Below, piece after piece: positions 28,401 to 36,386 of a stretch of DNA of 64,000 nt. This stretch comes from a virus. Where the stretch lies: positions 1 through 64,000 of IMG/VR virus record IMGVR_UViG_3300025617_000013. One strand, written 5' to 3'. Position 1 is the first letter of the stretch. Each line of letters begins with the position of its first letter. The position numbers were made by a program, and so were the translations under genes. The notes below the pieces were generated by a model. It saw only the letters and a program-made list of their open reading frames with translations. It had not been told where the DNA came from and did no database searches.

Positions 28401-31400
28401 AGAGAGATATCTAAGACCAGGTATTTCAGTATATGAATCTGATCCTAATGCCGGAGTTATAGTACAAGCTATAGCTGGAGGTTCTAGTTTAGGAATAGCA
28501 ACTAAAATATCAGGTAATACGATTCAAACAGGTGTATTAGAATCATCTAACTTATCTACTACTTTAGGTTCACAATTTAACTTAAATGACGGTACATTTA
28601 AATTAGGAGGTACTTCTTCACCTAAATTAAATTGGAACGGCAGTACATTATCAGTTGTTGGTAATATAACAGTTACAAACCCTGATAGCTTTGCAACACC
28701 TGCAGAAAAGAATAAAGAAGACTTTAAGATTATTCTTTTAGCTACAGGTAGTATAGGTTCTACCAATACAGACTCAGTAGCGTATCTAGCAAGTCAAGGA
28801 TATACAGGTGGTAACGGCAGTACTCACTTCTACGATAATAATAATGACTCAGACGGCAACACCAACCCTGCTAATATTTCAGGATACGATACTCAAGACT
28901 ACGATCTGTACATATTTGACTGTAGAAACTGGGCTATAAATGGTACAGAAATAAAGCTAGCTCTTGATTTATTTGATAACGGTAAATCGGTTCTTATAGC
29001 AGGTAATGATAACACAGTAGCAAACTATACAGGTTCTTATAATACAGAGTGGCCGATTAAAGCAACAGTAGCACGAAGCGGTACAGGCTGGATGGTAGGA
29101 CCATCAGCTTCGGGTAAAGGTTTACCTGCTTCTCATCCTATACTAGCAGGCATATCAGGTAATGTAGCAACTACAACTAGTGGTGATGGCGGTACAATAA
29201 TCACACAGTTAAAAGCATTTCCTAAAGGTGGAACAGTAGTACAGCCATTTTCTATCACAGATGAAACAACATCTGTAACAAATACAAATGATGTATTTAC
29301 AACTAGTGGAACTGGTCAAGGTATTACAAGTTTTATTGCCACTAACCCTAGAGGTGGTAGGATGGTTAATCTTAACTTATTCGCTTTAAATACCACAGGT
29401 GGGTATAGATCTCTATCAGAACAAGCAGCTAAAAACTTAACAAGTTTCTTACTTAGAACAGACCCTGCTATCGAAGCACACTATATGCAGGTTACTTCTA
29501 TTACCGGTGAAATGGTAACAACAGGTAAGATTAATTCTTCTAACTTAAATGAAGGATCTGGTACATACACTACTGCCGGTACATTATTTGATTTAGATAA
29601 TGGCGCAATAAAAAGTAAATCTTTTGCAATCGATAGTTCAGGTAATGCATTCTTCAAAGGTAATCTTTCAGGTGCTTCCGGTACATTCTCAGGAACATTG
29701 TCAGCTACAGCTGGTACTATTGGAGGTTGGACTTTAGGTAGTAATACTTTATCTAGTACTGGTATTGCTGATACTTCCGGGTATACCACAGGAGGTATTA
29801 CCTTAAATGCAAACGGTAACGGAAGTATACATAGTAAAAACTTCTATATAGATACATCAGGTGATGCATTCTTTAGAGGAAGTTTGAGCGGTGCAGATAT
29901 TACAGGAGCTACAGGTACTTTTGCCGGTCAAATAGAAGTTGGAGGTCAAAACCTAGATTCGGTAATCACTCAAACCTCTACAAATCAAAACTCATTATTC
30001 CCTAATCCTGACTTTGGAGAAATAGATCCTATATACACCTACAGACCATTTGGTGTATTTGCTACATATGGAAGTAATGTACGAGAAAATATCAGCTATT
30101 CAGGCTCTAATGCGGAATCAGGAATATTAGAACTACAAAGTGATAGTGACACCTCTATAGGTATGGCATTCTCAGCATTTACAGTAATACCTGGTCAAAC
30201 ATATAAGTTCTATATACGTATAGCTCATGAAGTTAATACGTCATCTAATGGAATGTATATTAGAGTTTATGAATCAACTAGCACATTAAGTTCAACTGAA
30301 TTTTTTGTATCACAAAATGGTGCAAGTACAACCTGGGAAACCGGAGGTAAAGCTGGAACTGCTAGACCTCTTGAGAATAGAACTATAGATGGTGTAGCAT
30401 CTTTTAGTGCTTTTGAAGACATTGCTTTCCATACTGATTATAAAATTTATCAATTTACTTATACAGCAACTTCTACTGCTAAAGCAGCATCTGTAAATAT
30501 TTTAAACTGGACTGGAGGCGGAACAAACGGACTATACGTATCTAGAATGTCTGTTATCCCGGTATCACAAGATGTTTATACCGGTATCATAGGGGGTTGG
30601 ACTATGGATAGCACAGGTATATTTGCCGGACCAAAAGATTCAAATGGATATGCAGACGCCGGCGGTATTACTCTATCGGCAGGTGGTTCTATACATGCCA
30701 AACAGTTCTACATAGATACCACAGGTGATGCATTCTTTAAAGGTACTTTAGCTATCGGTACAGGTAATAATATATTTAAAGCTACACCTGGTACAGGTAT
30801 ACAAGTTGGACATGCAACATTTGCATCTGCACCATTTAGAGTTACCGAAGCAGGATCAGTATCAGCAACCTTAGGAAATATAGGGAACTGGATTATTAGT
30901 TCTGGTGAATTGAGAGACAGTACTGGAAGAATTGAATTAGATCCTACAGATAGAGCTATTAGGATAAATGACAGTGGCGGTACTAATAGAGTAGAGATAA
31001 GCTCAGAGAATCTAAGCGCAGTATCCCCTACTAGAGCATTAGATGCAGGGTATGCTACTTTTGAAACCAGCATGTATACTAGAAGAGATTCTTCCTCTGT
31101 CGCAGCAACCGTTGCTTTTGATCAATCTAGTACAACTACTGTAAACCAGAAACTCTTCCAATTGGCTCAGTATACATCTTGGGGACCAGGTTATAGCGGT
31201 AGAGATATAAGTGCTTACAAATATACATCTGGATATACACACAGCGGTGGAGATCTACCTGTCATTCTTCCTATCGCAAGTAACCCAAGCACAGGTAGAC
31301 TAACTGTACAAGTACCAGACCTATCAGACACTGGATATCCGACTAACACTTGGTACGATAAGTTTTCTGCAGCTTTTCTCCAACCAAACCAGATGAATCT

Positions 31401-32313
31401 AAAGTACGTTCTTCAAAGAGAAGAATCAGGAGGAACAAGCGGTCCTGCCTACTGGGCAGACGTATATGGTACTTTTACTTCAGTTAAGCTAGCTGAAACA
31501 TTTACACCTAATTATGTTGGAGTAGGTAAAAATGACCTAAGACCTTTATCCCCAGGATCCTCAACATATGTAGGCTACGCATATTATTCATCAGATGAGA
31601 ATGACTGGAATTGGAATGCTACTACTATAAGCAGAACATTCACGAATTTAACTGCAGGTACGTATAGATTAGGGGTAAAGTATGAGTTAGACTATAGTTT
31701 AAACCTAAACCTTACACAAGGTAATAACACTACAGGAGCATCAACGTATTCGCCTGCAATTTCTATAGATTTAAGACTGTATGAATTTCACGCAGAAAAC
31801 ACCCCAGTAACCTTCGGAACTTTCTCTCAAAAAGTAAACGTTGGATTAAACGGAGTACAGGTATCCGGTGTTTCCGGATCTGTAGTACTAGGAGAGGTAA
31901 ATGATACCGGAGTAGCTTCAATTTACGGAGATGCATTAATTACCGGTAAACTTACTGCTAATACTACTGCATTCTCGGATGTAAGGTTAAAAGACAATAT
32001 ACAAGATATAGAGAACCCTCTAGAATTAATTGGTGGTCTACAACCTCGTTCATTCAATTGGAACCGTACTGTTAACCCATATGAAACTAGAGGTAACTCG
32101 TACGGATTTATTGCACAAGAAATAACAGGCAGTTTACCTGAATTAGTAGGTGTTGAATTAAGAGAGGTAGGGCATACACGTAACTTACTTACCTTAGATC
32201 AAATGCCAATTATAGCTCTAAATACAGCAGGAATAAAGGCTCTTTTAGAGAAAGTAGAAAGTCTAGAAACGAAAGTGCAACAGTTAGAAACTGAAGCAAG
32301 CGGCTCACAATAA
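22447..32313 (+). CDS. Giant tail fibre, 3288 aa, with S74 chaperone
   Basis: The N-terminus (MAITFRDEKGAPLTHEELDA) is shared with the collar fibre and probably anchors both at the same site. Residues 1019-1820 hold five diverged copies of a shaft repeat (DGEWKTYM ... GNFYLTGS ... LSWDG). About residues 1819-2018 look like a lectin-type jelly roll, 2089-2341 an alpha/beta globular domain (YDLYIFDCRNWAINGTEIKL), and 2519-2707 a carbohydrate-binding-like sandwich. The last 112 residues are an S74 intramolecular chaperone (FSDVRLKDN, catalytic S3177 and K3182 by analogy) that trims itself after trimer folding. It is the probable main receptor-binding fibre. Confidence 0.9.
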   Translation: MAITFRDEKGAPLTHEELDANFRSFFFTASFGDNNLTLQRKDGVTVNVPVGGEAFADFQANGGSIGDVFIANSQMTGSRIIIDLLQGQFYDKTKAMNSDGGGLSSDEWYIDFEPAASAPYYVHFGSNFAISSSGHLYASGAVIEGDITASGGLIGGFSVNRDAISGPLTLGTPSFFISGSAGNDDHFISASNFNIKGSGDITGSAVLFSGGTIAGWDITNSQIRKGSNIVLDATNESIYINNSTFGNEGIQLEYNSGAPRFYVGDGSSSFVKYDGTNVTVATSLLEISASNIEISSTEASMSLGNGNIELLGQDGKIIAGTTNKVTLQGNATDAFLVAGTKTGFATDDAGIIIGMDATVPTLDLTKDASNYVRFDTTSGVDIKTDTFKLDTTYFDIDTSTQRLNIFDTASAEIIRLGEISDDASDLYGLKIYNGSGTGSADTIAMFGQQGNKIGGWEITDSQIRTVPSSGFGGSYGADETGLIIHSDGKLESSNFVTNVKGWRIDTAGNGSAEFENMRIRGTLRTTVFEKESVNVVGGQLMVANATTIEPLRDADGTIIAGSSSYADTAVTFSVANVSGFAEGEIIKAKSVDATGFSVEYFYVSGSSRYSEHGNLSYNTGSIDPDGLAGEIYVERSFGGAPAASSSLTTLSSEIPDDIVTTIDVTSATGITTQNILKIGDERLKVTAINGTTFTVIRGYHDTAPNSHINGSTVFLVNTDNEFLAGLVSSAKPYNEGQVLVSTGVYNPSENISSGYILMNANPRDVSTPYMDIVERTGSGVYDLELRSRLGDLSGLSSGYLYGNNEPGFGLYTENGFFKGAITADTGSIAGILHVATVQGGLETGQKISIGRDVSGTNDGIYVNNNNYWYTDGAWKVGGATNFISLDNFTDGNLVVRTETFTLDTPNMIISSSLNNGTMTLGANADTITETAEAGIYMDGNGKFRVGTGTTGNNYIYWDGSTLNIKGAIDITGGTGVNTDELNAATSSAITTANEFTNQSTASLSGSISDVTDELDDKIFTDSTGRAVKAPTANTEGLYLASTNIGFYKDGEWKTYMDNEGDFFLTGSAGNKLAWDSSTGVLEIAGAINITGGNAATQDYVTGSIDSISGSLASSISSSNSELSSSISSSNATLVSQLNAVESLAEGKTSIFKQATAPATESRINGDMWIDSDDQNRVYIFDIGTETWVTTPDGTYDQTDLINQTSSSLSGSIALDIFTDATGKLVRTPDTSSAGLYLGDTNLGFYDDGEWKTYMANNGNFYLTGSDSNYLFWDGTSLNIAGSINITSGNAATTSSVSDAQIAAQNFAATASANAVTSGSNAADAALTSSIDYANQATASLSGSIATDISASNLNVNQISASQALINDGVTGFLDGKNSVFRQQTEPSSTGRVDGDIWIDTNSDPANKVYVWATDTFVATPDGTYDQSGLISQTSGSIAADIFTDSTGKLVKTPNLSGAGLFLGDSNLGFYGDGKWKTYMANNGNFFLTGSDGGFLKWQNGALEIKGSINIVGGNAATQDFVNSATGSISSSLSSSISDSFIANSSSAANAQQTAVIASGEAALAEQTALTASALATTATERTVDADGKITFNPTPSGTGLFMSADNLGYYDTNTWKTYMSASGDFYLAGDGNNGLSWDGSDLSIDGTIVARDGSIGGITLESNKLYNGTGTHGNSNTGFYIDSSSKFSLGDKLVWDGTTLTVSGNITVTNSNDFASQAELDAATGSLQNSIDGINSSTSSLVNPSSYAFGGGGFSLGNVPSPSAGLHLGADKLGYHNGTSWLTYMDNSGHFLLSGSGDDSLSWNGATLRIGSPGVGPSLAYQFVGSLDTNVFDISSNLTVTSVTSPVVGVKLRTPSDGWNNGLHSKALFDRQDGGIFEWDIVVGPLNARMMFGLYKENPSSFSYSQLPHAIYIDTSGNISIYENGGSPSGILASNDYTADNDYSENQQYRLRIQPLPTGARYEIFKDGDFTTPHSTYDSSANGVTERYLRPGISVYESDPNAGVIVQAIAGGSSLGIATKISGNTIQTGVLESSNLSTTLGSQFNLNDGTFKLGGTSSPKLNWNGSTLSVVGNITVTNPDSFATPAEKNKEDFKIILLATGSIGSTNTDSVAYLASQGYTGGNGSTHFYDNNNDSDGNTNPANISGYDTQDYDLYIFDCRNWAINGTEIKLALDLFDNGKSVLIAGNDNTVANYTGSYNTEWPIKATVARSGTGWMVGPSASGKGLPASHPILAGISGNVATTTSGDGGTIITQLKAFPKGGTVVQPFSITDETTSVTNTNDVFTTSGTGQGITSFIATNPRGGRMVNLNLFALNTTGGYRSLSEQAAKNLTSFLLRTDPAIEAHYMQVTSITGEMVTTGKINSSNLNEGSGTYTTAGTLFDLDNGAIKSKSFAIDSSGNAFFKGNLSGASGTFSGTLSATAGTIGGWTLGSNTLSSTGIADTSGYTTGGITLNANGNGSIHSKNFYIDTSGDAFFRGSLSGADITGATGTFAGQIEVGGQNLDSVITQTSTNQNSLFPNPDFGEIDPIYTYRPFGVFATYGSNVRENISYSGSNAESGILELQSDSDTSIGMAFSAFTVIPGQTYKFYIRIAHEVNTSSNGMYIRVYESTSTLSSTEFFVSQNGASTTWETGGKAGTARPLENRTIDGVASFSAFEDIAFHTDYKIYQFTYTATSTAKAASVNILNWTGGGTNGLYVSRMSVIPVSQDVYTGIIGGWTMDSTGIFAGPKDSNGYADAGGITLSAGGSIHAKQFYIDTTGDAFFKGTLAIGTGNNIFKATPGTGIQVGHATFASAPFRVTEAGSVSATLGNIGNWIISSGELRDSTGRIELDPTDRAIRINDSGGTNRVEISSENLSAVSPTRALDAGYATFETSMYTRRDSSSVAATVAFDQSSTTTVNQKLFQLAQYTSWGPGYSGRDISAYKYTSGYTHSGGDLPVILPIASNPSTGRLTVQVPDLSDTGYPTNTWYDKFSAAFLQPNQMNLKYVLQREESGGTSGPAYWADVYGTFTSVKLAETFTPNYVGVGKNDLRPLSPGSSTYVGYAYYSSDENDWNWNATTISRTFTNLTAGTYRLGVKYELDYSLNLNLTQGNNTTGASTYSPAISIDLRLYEFHAENTPVTFGTFSQKVNVGLNGVQVSGVSGSVVLGEVNDTGVASIYGDALITGKLTANTTAFSDVRLKDNIQDIENPLELIGGLQPRSFNWNRTVNPYETRGNSYGFIAQEITGSLPELVGVELREVGHTRNLLTLDQMPIIALNTAGIKALLEKVESLETKVQQLETEASGSQ
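25501..27890 (+). repeat. Five diverged coding repeats in the fibre shaft
   Basis: Copies begin near 25501, 26095, 26770, 27193 and 27721. Each encodes a GLYL...LGFYDDGEWKTYM-like strand pair, a GxFxLTGS loop and an L-W-D-G segment, most followed by INITGGNAAT. Spacing is about 420-680 bases, with variable coiled linkers between copies. Confidence 0.75.
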
Positions 32314-32321
32314 TAGAGAAT

Positions 32322-33347
32322 ATGAAAATCTTACAAACATTAGCGACAGAATATTTAGAAGATACTCCCTATAGAGAGTATACTCAAAAACTACTCTACC
32401 ATTTAGTAAGTGCATTAAGTATACGTCAAGCTTACGGTAAAGACCAAGAGTTTATATTGATAACTGATACTCAAGGAAAAAGTATAATTGAAGATTTAGG
32501 TATATTTCCCTATACTACTATTACTACAGATCTAGATAATTGGCCTTATGCTAGACCATTTAGAAAGGTTGGATACAAGTTATACGGATTTGAACTTTAC
32601 CCTGATGATGATATAATACATTTTGATAATGATGTTTTCATAAAAAATACTTTACCAGAATTTACTGATGTACTAGTACAAGGACATGAAGGTAATTTCC
32701 TTGAAATGCTTTGGGACGATTCAGACTATGTCTACGAAGGATGGGTATACCCACCTGCTGCAATGTCAGGCAGTGAGCATAAATTAACCAACAACTATAA
32801 CCCTGGAGTATTAGGATTTAAAGCTAATAGTAGTATTAGAGAGCAGTTTGTTAACGACTACAACCAATATCTAAACACAAACACACTTAACCTCTTACAA
32901 TTAAAAGAAGACAATCCCGCTCAATTTAACTCAATTTCAGGAGAAGAACACCAGTGGATAAATACAGCTTTAGAAGAATCATACCTATACCATTTATGTC
33001 AGGATAATGGTGTTAATGTTGTAGAAGCCCTAAACCCAGAAGTAGTTCCAACACCTTTAAAGTACGTCCGTGAAGAACGTAAACAAGGAGAGTTTATAGT
33101 TAGGCTTACAGAAAGACACTATGACTACTGGCAAGAGTTAGGGTATATACATCCATTTAATCGTAAAAGAAAACAAAAATCATTTATGGTGGATTTATTA
33201 GGAAATATAGAGACAGACCCAGTTGCTACTTTTATTCCTAATATGACCGAAGAAATAACTACCTTCTTAAAAAAGAGATACGGTACGTCTGAAAATCCTT
33301 CTAATGAAGAAATCGCAATGTGCCTTAAGAAAATCTGCTTACAGTAA
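32322..33347 (+). CDS. Glycosyltransferase-like protein with DxD motif
   Basis: A 341-residue protein with the look of a GT-A glycosyltransferase: an N-terminal Rossmann-type half (FILITDTQGKSIIEDLG), the metal-binding D-x-D in IIHFDNDVFI (about residues 99-104), then LVQGHEGNFLEM and a late NNYNPGVLGFKANSS segment. Such enzymes transfer a sugar from a nucleotide donor. Lying eight bases behind the giant fibre gene and co-transcribed with it, it may glycosylate the fibre or capsid. Modifying DNA is an alternative. Confidence 0.6.
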   Translation: MKILQTLATEYLEDTPYREYTQKLLYHLVSALSIRQAYGKDQEFILITDTQGKSIIEDLGIFPYTTITTDLDNWPYARPFRKVGYKLYGFELYPDDDIIHFDNDVFIKNTLPEFTDVLVQGHEGNFLEMLWDDSDYVYEGWVYPPAAMSGSEHKLTNNYNPGVLGFKANSSIREQFVNDYNQYLNTNTLNLLQLKEDNPAQFNSISGEEHQWINTALEESYLYHLCQDNGVNVVEALNPEVVPTPLKYVREERKQGEFIVRLTERHYDYWQELGYIHPFNRKRKQKSFMVDLLGNIETDPVATFIPNMTEEITTFLKKRYGTSENPSNEEIAMCLKKICLQ

Positions 33348-33354
33348 GTAGTAG

Positions 33355-33385
33355 TTGCTTTTCTGGAATTAATTTCTTAAATTTA
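33355..33385 (+). promoter_or_regulatory. Host-type promoter, TTG-N20-TAAATTTA
   Basis: TTG at 33355-33357, 20 bases, TAAATTTA at 33378-33385, preceded by TTTCT. Six bases before the ATG at 33392. It opens the accessory block. Confidence 0.65.
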
Positions 33386-33391
33386 TTAACT

Positions 33392-33871
33392 ATGGTAACA
33401 GTACCCGGATGGACATATAAAGGACATCTCATAACAGATATTGCCGACATGCCAGAAGGTACGTACGGCTTTATATACGAGACATTTCATAAACCTACAG
33501 GTCAAAAGTACTTAGGTAAAAAAGTACTATACTTTGAACGTAATAAAAGATTAGGTAAAAGAGCCTTAGAAGCTTTGAGAGAAGAAAGAAAAGCTAAAGG
33601 TATAGGAGGTAGAGTTCCTCTTAAACAAAAAGTAATAACAGAATCAGACTGGAAAGATTACTACGGATCTCATAAAGATATACTTAAATTAGTAAAAGAA
33701 GATGGACCTACAAATTTTCAGAGAAAAATTCTTTGCTACGTTCCTAATAAGAAGCTACTAACATATTATGAATGTAAATACCTATTTATAAATGAAGTAC
33801 TAGAAAACCGTGATAACTATATTAACGATAATATTCTAGGAAAATTTTATAGAAAAGACTTCGACTTATGA
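33392..33871 (+). CDS. SegE-like GIY-YIG endonuclease
   Basis: The 159-residue protein carries a GIY-YIG pair as G26-F-I-Y29 and Y40-L-G42 (YGFIYETFHKP, QKYLGKKVLYF). It then has a basic region with SDWKDYYGSHKDI and KLVKEDGPTNFQRKIL, and ends YECKYLFINEVLENR, where the Glu fits the metal site. This is the pattern of SegE-type enzymes found in T4-like phages, several of which are homing endonucleases. It could be a free-standing homing nuclease between fibre and accessory genes. It overlaps the next gene by 4 bases. Confidence 0.78.
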   Translation: MVTVPGWTYKGHLITDIADMPEGTYGFIYETFHKPTGQKYLGKKVLYFERNKRLGKRALEALREERKAKGIGGRVPLKQKVITESDWKDYYGSHKDILKLVKEDGPTNFQRKILCYVPNKKLLTYYECKYLFINEVLENRDNYINDNILGKFYRKDFDL

Positions 33872-34656
33872 TACAAATAAAAGAAATTATCGGATATCCG
33901 TCATTAGAATACCATTTAGATAATAATCTAACCTTATCTGAACATGTCTATCGTTATAGCTCGAAAGCGTTTATACAACTATTTAAAGAAGCAAGAGAGG
34001 CTTGGAGAGACGGTAAAATCGAATTGAATGAACAAGATACTCTTTTACTAGAGACTACCGATATAGGAGAATACGCAGAGTATAATGGAATGAGAGTTCC
34101 TTTAGACTTACCAATGGTATCTCCAAACTACAATCCAATGTTTGAAATTGGTAACTTAATCGATGAAATGATCGAAAATGAAGATACTATCGACGAAGCT
34201 ACTACAATAGAGGAGATGATTGATTTTGATATGATTAAAGAACTAGTAGAATCTATCGGCGGTCAAATTGATATGGATAAGTTTAGAAAAGCAGTATCAC
34301 TACAAAACGAAACTTTTGATTACAACGGCTTTGAAATGCTTAAAGCAGCTGTTAATTACATACCTGAAGCAGAGTATAAAGGTAAAAAAGTGCAACTTAA
34401 TAAACCAAAACGTGGTGGTTCTAAAAAATTCTACGTTTATGTTAAGAATCCAAAAACAGGGAACGTAAAGAAAGTATCTTTCGGTGATACCGGACTTTCA
34501 GTTAAATTTAAACAAAAAGGAGCTAGAGCCTCATTTGCTGCACGTCACAAATGTGCACAGAAAAAAGATAAGACTAAAGCAGGATACTGGTCATGTAACA
34601 TTGGACGTTATTGGAAGAGTCTTGGCGGTAGTTCTAACTTCTCTGGATACTGGTAG
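33868..34656 (+). CDS. Accessory protein with C-terminal basic module, 262 aa
   Basis: The N-terminal half is acidic and helical (IGNLIDEMIENEDTIDEATT). The C-terminal 100 residues form a basic module: AEYKGKKVQLNKPKRG, SKKFYVYVKNPKTGNVKKVS, FGDTGLSVKFKQ, then ARASFAARHKCAQKKDKTKA and GYWSCNIGRYWKSLGG. I recall this module from many phage proteins of unknown function. Two Cys residues (HKC, WSC) may bind metal. It overlaps the GIY-YIG gene by ATGA. Confidence 0.7.
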   Translation: MIQIKEIIGYPSLEYHLDNNLTLSEHVYRYSSKAFIQLFKEAREAWRDGKIELNEQDTLLLETTDIGEYAEYNGMRVPLDLPMVSPNYNPMFEIGNLIDEMIENEDTIDEATTIEEMIDFDMIKELVESIGGQIDMDKFRKAVSLQNETFDYNGFEMLKAAVNYIPEAEYKGKKVQLNKPKRGGSKKFYVYVKNPKTGNVKKVSFGDTGLSVKFKQKGARASFAARHKCAQKKDKTKAGYWSCNIGRYWKSLGGSSNFSGYW

Positions 34657-34659
34657 AAA

Positions 34660-34797
34660 ATGGAATTAACTTGGCTACAGTTTAAAAATAAAGATAATAT
34701 TCGTATCTTAACAGAAAGTGAGCAGATGCGTCAATATAGATTTTATCTTGAAGCTCTGTCAAATGAACTAAGAAGACAAAACATTAAAATAGGTTAA
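34660..34797 (+). CDS. Small protein, 45 aa, paralogue of the gene at 62037
   Basis: An ATG at 34660 opens 45 codons ending TAA at 34795-34797. The product (MELTWLQFKNKDNIRILTES...) aligns residue by residue with the first 38 residues of the 75-residue protein encoded at 62037 (MELTWPQFRNQNHIRILNEN...). Conservation between two distant copies shows it is a real gene. The downstream gene starts one base later. The function is unknown. The short helical chain with conserved YRFYLE suggests a structural cement or docking peptide. Confidence 0.75.
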   Translation: MELTWLQFKNKDNIRILTESEQMRQYRFYLEALSNELRRQNIKIG

Positions 34798-34798
34798 T

Positions 34799-35383
34799 AT
34801 GGGAGTATTATATTTTAATACAGCAGGGAGACCTCATAGCCTCAGTACACTAAAAACTTTTTCCGCTGCCGCATCTGCTTATTTCTTAGGCAATGGAACT
34901 GGGGAAGCAAACATCAGCTTGAGAGACATATCAATCCAAGGGTTCATGCCCAGCGTCACTACAAATGTAGGCATGGAGAGTACCTTTGCTAGAGGCACCA
35001 CAACCGTACCAGGTGCCGGTTATAGGCACTTATTAGTAGATGCATCCAATTGTCAAGTAAATATAGCTTACCCAAGCAATATGTATAGCACTCTATATAA
35101 TAGTTCTACCGATACCGCCTTATCATATTCTAGAACTTATATAACTACCTCTGAGACAACCAACGGATACGCACTTTACTGTAGAGCTGTAAGTTATACC
35201 GACTACCAATATATTCAAATTTCAGCTAATAATTTTAATTATGGATACTCTACAGGTACTTGGGTATGGTATAATTCCTCAGGTAACTTTGTTACTACAG
35301 CAGGTTTCGGATCAACCTTAACTCTATATGTTAATTCATACACAGGCACTGAGTACTACAGACTAAGACATGTAGCATCTTAA
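34799..35383 (+). CDS. Beta-rich structural-like protein, 194 aa
   Basis: The product is rich in Ser, Thr, Tyr and Gly with alternating strands (AYFLGNGTGEANISLRDISI, YQYIQISANNFNYGYSTG, TLTLYVNSYTGTEYYRLRH). It has no signal peptide and few charged residues, and looks like a jelly-roll virion decoration or fibre-tip protein. It follows the small MELTW protein directly. The other MELTW copy (62037) is likewise followed by a structural-like gene (62271). The family is not recognised. Confidence 0.65.
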   Translation: MGVLYFNTAGRPHSLSTLKTFSAAASAYFLGNGTGEANISLRDISIQGFMPSVTTNVGMESTFARGTTTVPGAGYRHLLVDASNCQVNIAYPSNMYSTLYNSSTDTALSYSRTYITTSETTNGYALYCRAVSYTDYQYIQISANNFNYGYSTGTWVWYNSSGNFVTTAGFGSTLTLYVNSYTGTEYYRLRHVAS

Positions 35384-35386
35384 AAT

Positions 35387-35650
35387 ATGAACAAACCATA
35401 TACAGAATTCACATTACAAGATTATGTTATTAGAGAATTTTCCTCTAATACAACCGCTTTTGAGTTTGTTTGGCATAGAGATAAAGAAGATAGAATCGTA
35501 CAAGCAATGCATAACACAGATTGGAAGTTTCAATTAGACAATAAAACACCAAAGGTATTATCAGAAAACAAACTATTTATACCAAAGGAAACCTATCACC
35601 GTTTAATTAAAGGTACAGGTAATCTAAAAGTTAAAATATACAAATTATGA
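35387..35650 (+). CDS. Small cupin-like protein, 87 aa
   Basis: The product begins MNKPYTEFTLQDYVIREFSS. It has the strand sequence FEFVWHRDKEDRIVQAM, WKFQLDNKTPKVL and NKLFIPKETYHRLIKGTGNL. The last segment resembles the second half of a cupin motif (P, then H, then G), and the first has WHRD, so a small beta-barrel is plausible. Metal ligands are incomplete compared with enzymes of the cupin family. It overlaps the next gene by 4 bases. The function is unknown. Confidence 0.65.
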   Translation: MNKPYTEFTLQDYVIREFSSNTTAFEFVWHRDKEDRIVQAMHNTDWKFQLDNKTPKVLSENKLFIPKETYHRLIKGTGNLKVKIYKL

Positions 35651-35952
35651 AGTTAAGTCAAATCATATTAGAATCTAAACCTGATTTTAAAGTTAAAGGT
35701 ATTAACCTTGGGTATACCGACCGTGGTCGTTTCTATAGTGCTAAACTTTACCCTATAGCACAAACTGTTAACTTACCTTTAGGAACAAGAAGACATAAAC
35801 TTCCTTATCAAGAAGCTGAAAAATATATCAAGGATTTAACAGGAATGGATCTACCAGATAGATACTTACCTGATGTATTAGACGGTATTGTGTCTGCATT
35901 AAAGAAGAAAGGTATTTATGCTGATCATGATGATGCAATGGATGTAAGTTAA
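35647..35952 (+). CDS. Small protein with head-targeting-like N-terminus, 101 aa
   Basis: The N-terminus MKLSQIILE-SKPDFKV matches the repeated M-K-L-x-x-I-I-L-E peptide of this phage. A gp21-type cut after Glu9 would leave a 92-residue protein (SKPDFKVKGINLGYTDRGRF...). The mature part mixes strands and helices (KYIKDLTGMDLPDRYLPDVL), with an acidic end. It lies directly before the kinase-like gene. No enzymatic motif is visible. Confidence 0.65.
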   Translation: MKLSQIILESKPDFKVKGINLGYTDRGRFYSAKLYPIAQTVNLPLGTRRHKLPYQEAEKYIKDLTGMDLPDRYLPDVLDGIVSALKKKGIYADHDDAMDVS

Positions 35953-35957
35953 AATGT

Positions 35958-36386
35958 ATGAGACTGTCACATGTCATATTAGGAGAGATACTTTACTACG
36001 ATCCTGGTTTTGAAAGGGAAGTAGATAAAATAAAAGACCAAGGAGGTAAATACTTAGGCTCTGGAGACTATGGATCAGCCTACCTACTCAATGGTAGAGT
36101 CTATAAAGTTACTACAGACGAAATCGAATTAGAACACGCACAAATTCTTAAAGGTAAAAAGACAAATAACTTTGCTGCAATATATGATGTAGAGGTTATT
36201 AATCCTAAATTAGGAATTATACAAATGGAGGTTTTAGGAGAATACAAAGGAGAAATACCAGAAGAATGGGTTGAAGCTGTTAATAGAGAAGCAGAACAAC
36301 ACGGTATAGATCCTGACGAACTAGACATTAGACCTTCTAACATTATGGTGAATCAAAAAAATCACCTTAAATTAGTTGACATTTAG
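35958..36386 (+). CDS. Minimal protein-kinase-like protein with head-targeting-like N-terminus
   Basis: A 142-residue protein holding the key residues of protein kinases in order. There is a Gly loop at 34-42 (GSGDYGSAY), K50 (VYK), E57 or E59, a catalytic-loop-like D123-I-R-P-S-N128, and D141 at the very end. The spacing D-to-N 5 and N-to-D 13 equals that of classical kinases. It stops one residue after D141, so the activation loop and C-lobe helices are missing. The start MRLSHVILGE resembles a capsid-targeting peptide. It could be a degenerate kinase, a compact active enzyme or a nucleotide-binding decoy. It overlaps the primase promoter at its 3' end. Confidence 0.7.
   Translation: MRLSHVILGEILYYDPGFEREVDKIKDQGGKYLGSGDYGSAYLLNGRVYKVTTDEIELEHAQILKGKKTNNFAAIYDVEVINPKLGIIQMEVLGEYKGEIPEEWVEAVNREAEQHGIDPDELDIRPSNIMVNQKNHLKLVDI

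Noticed and set aside
34268-34669. Two plus-strand frames of 66 and 61 residues
   Set aside because: They lie wholly or nearly wholly inside the gene 33868-34656 in another frame, and the real small gene is 34660-34797.
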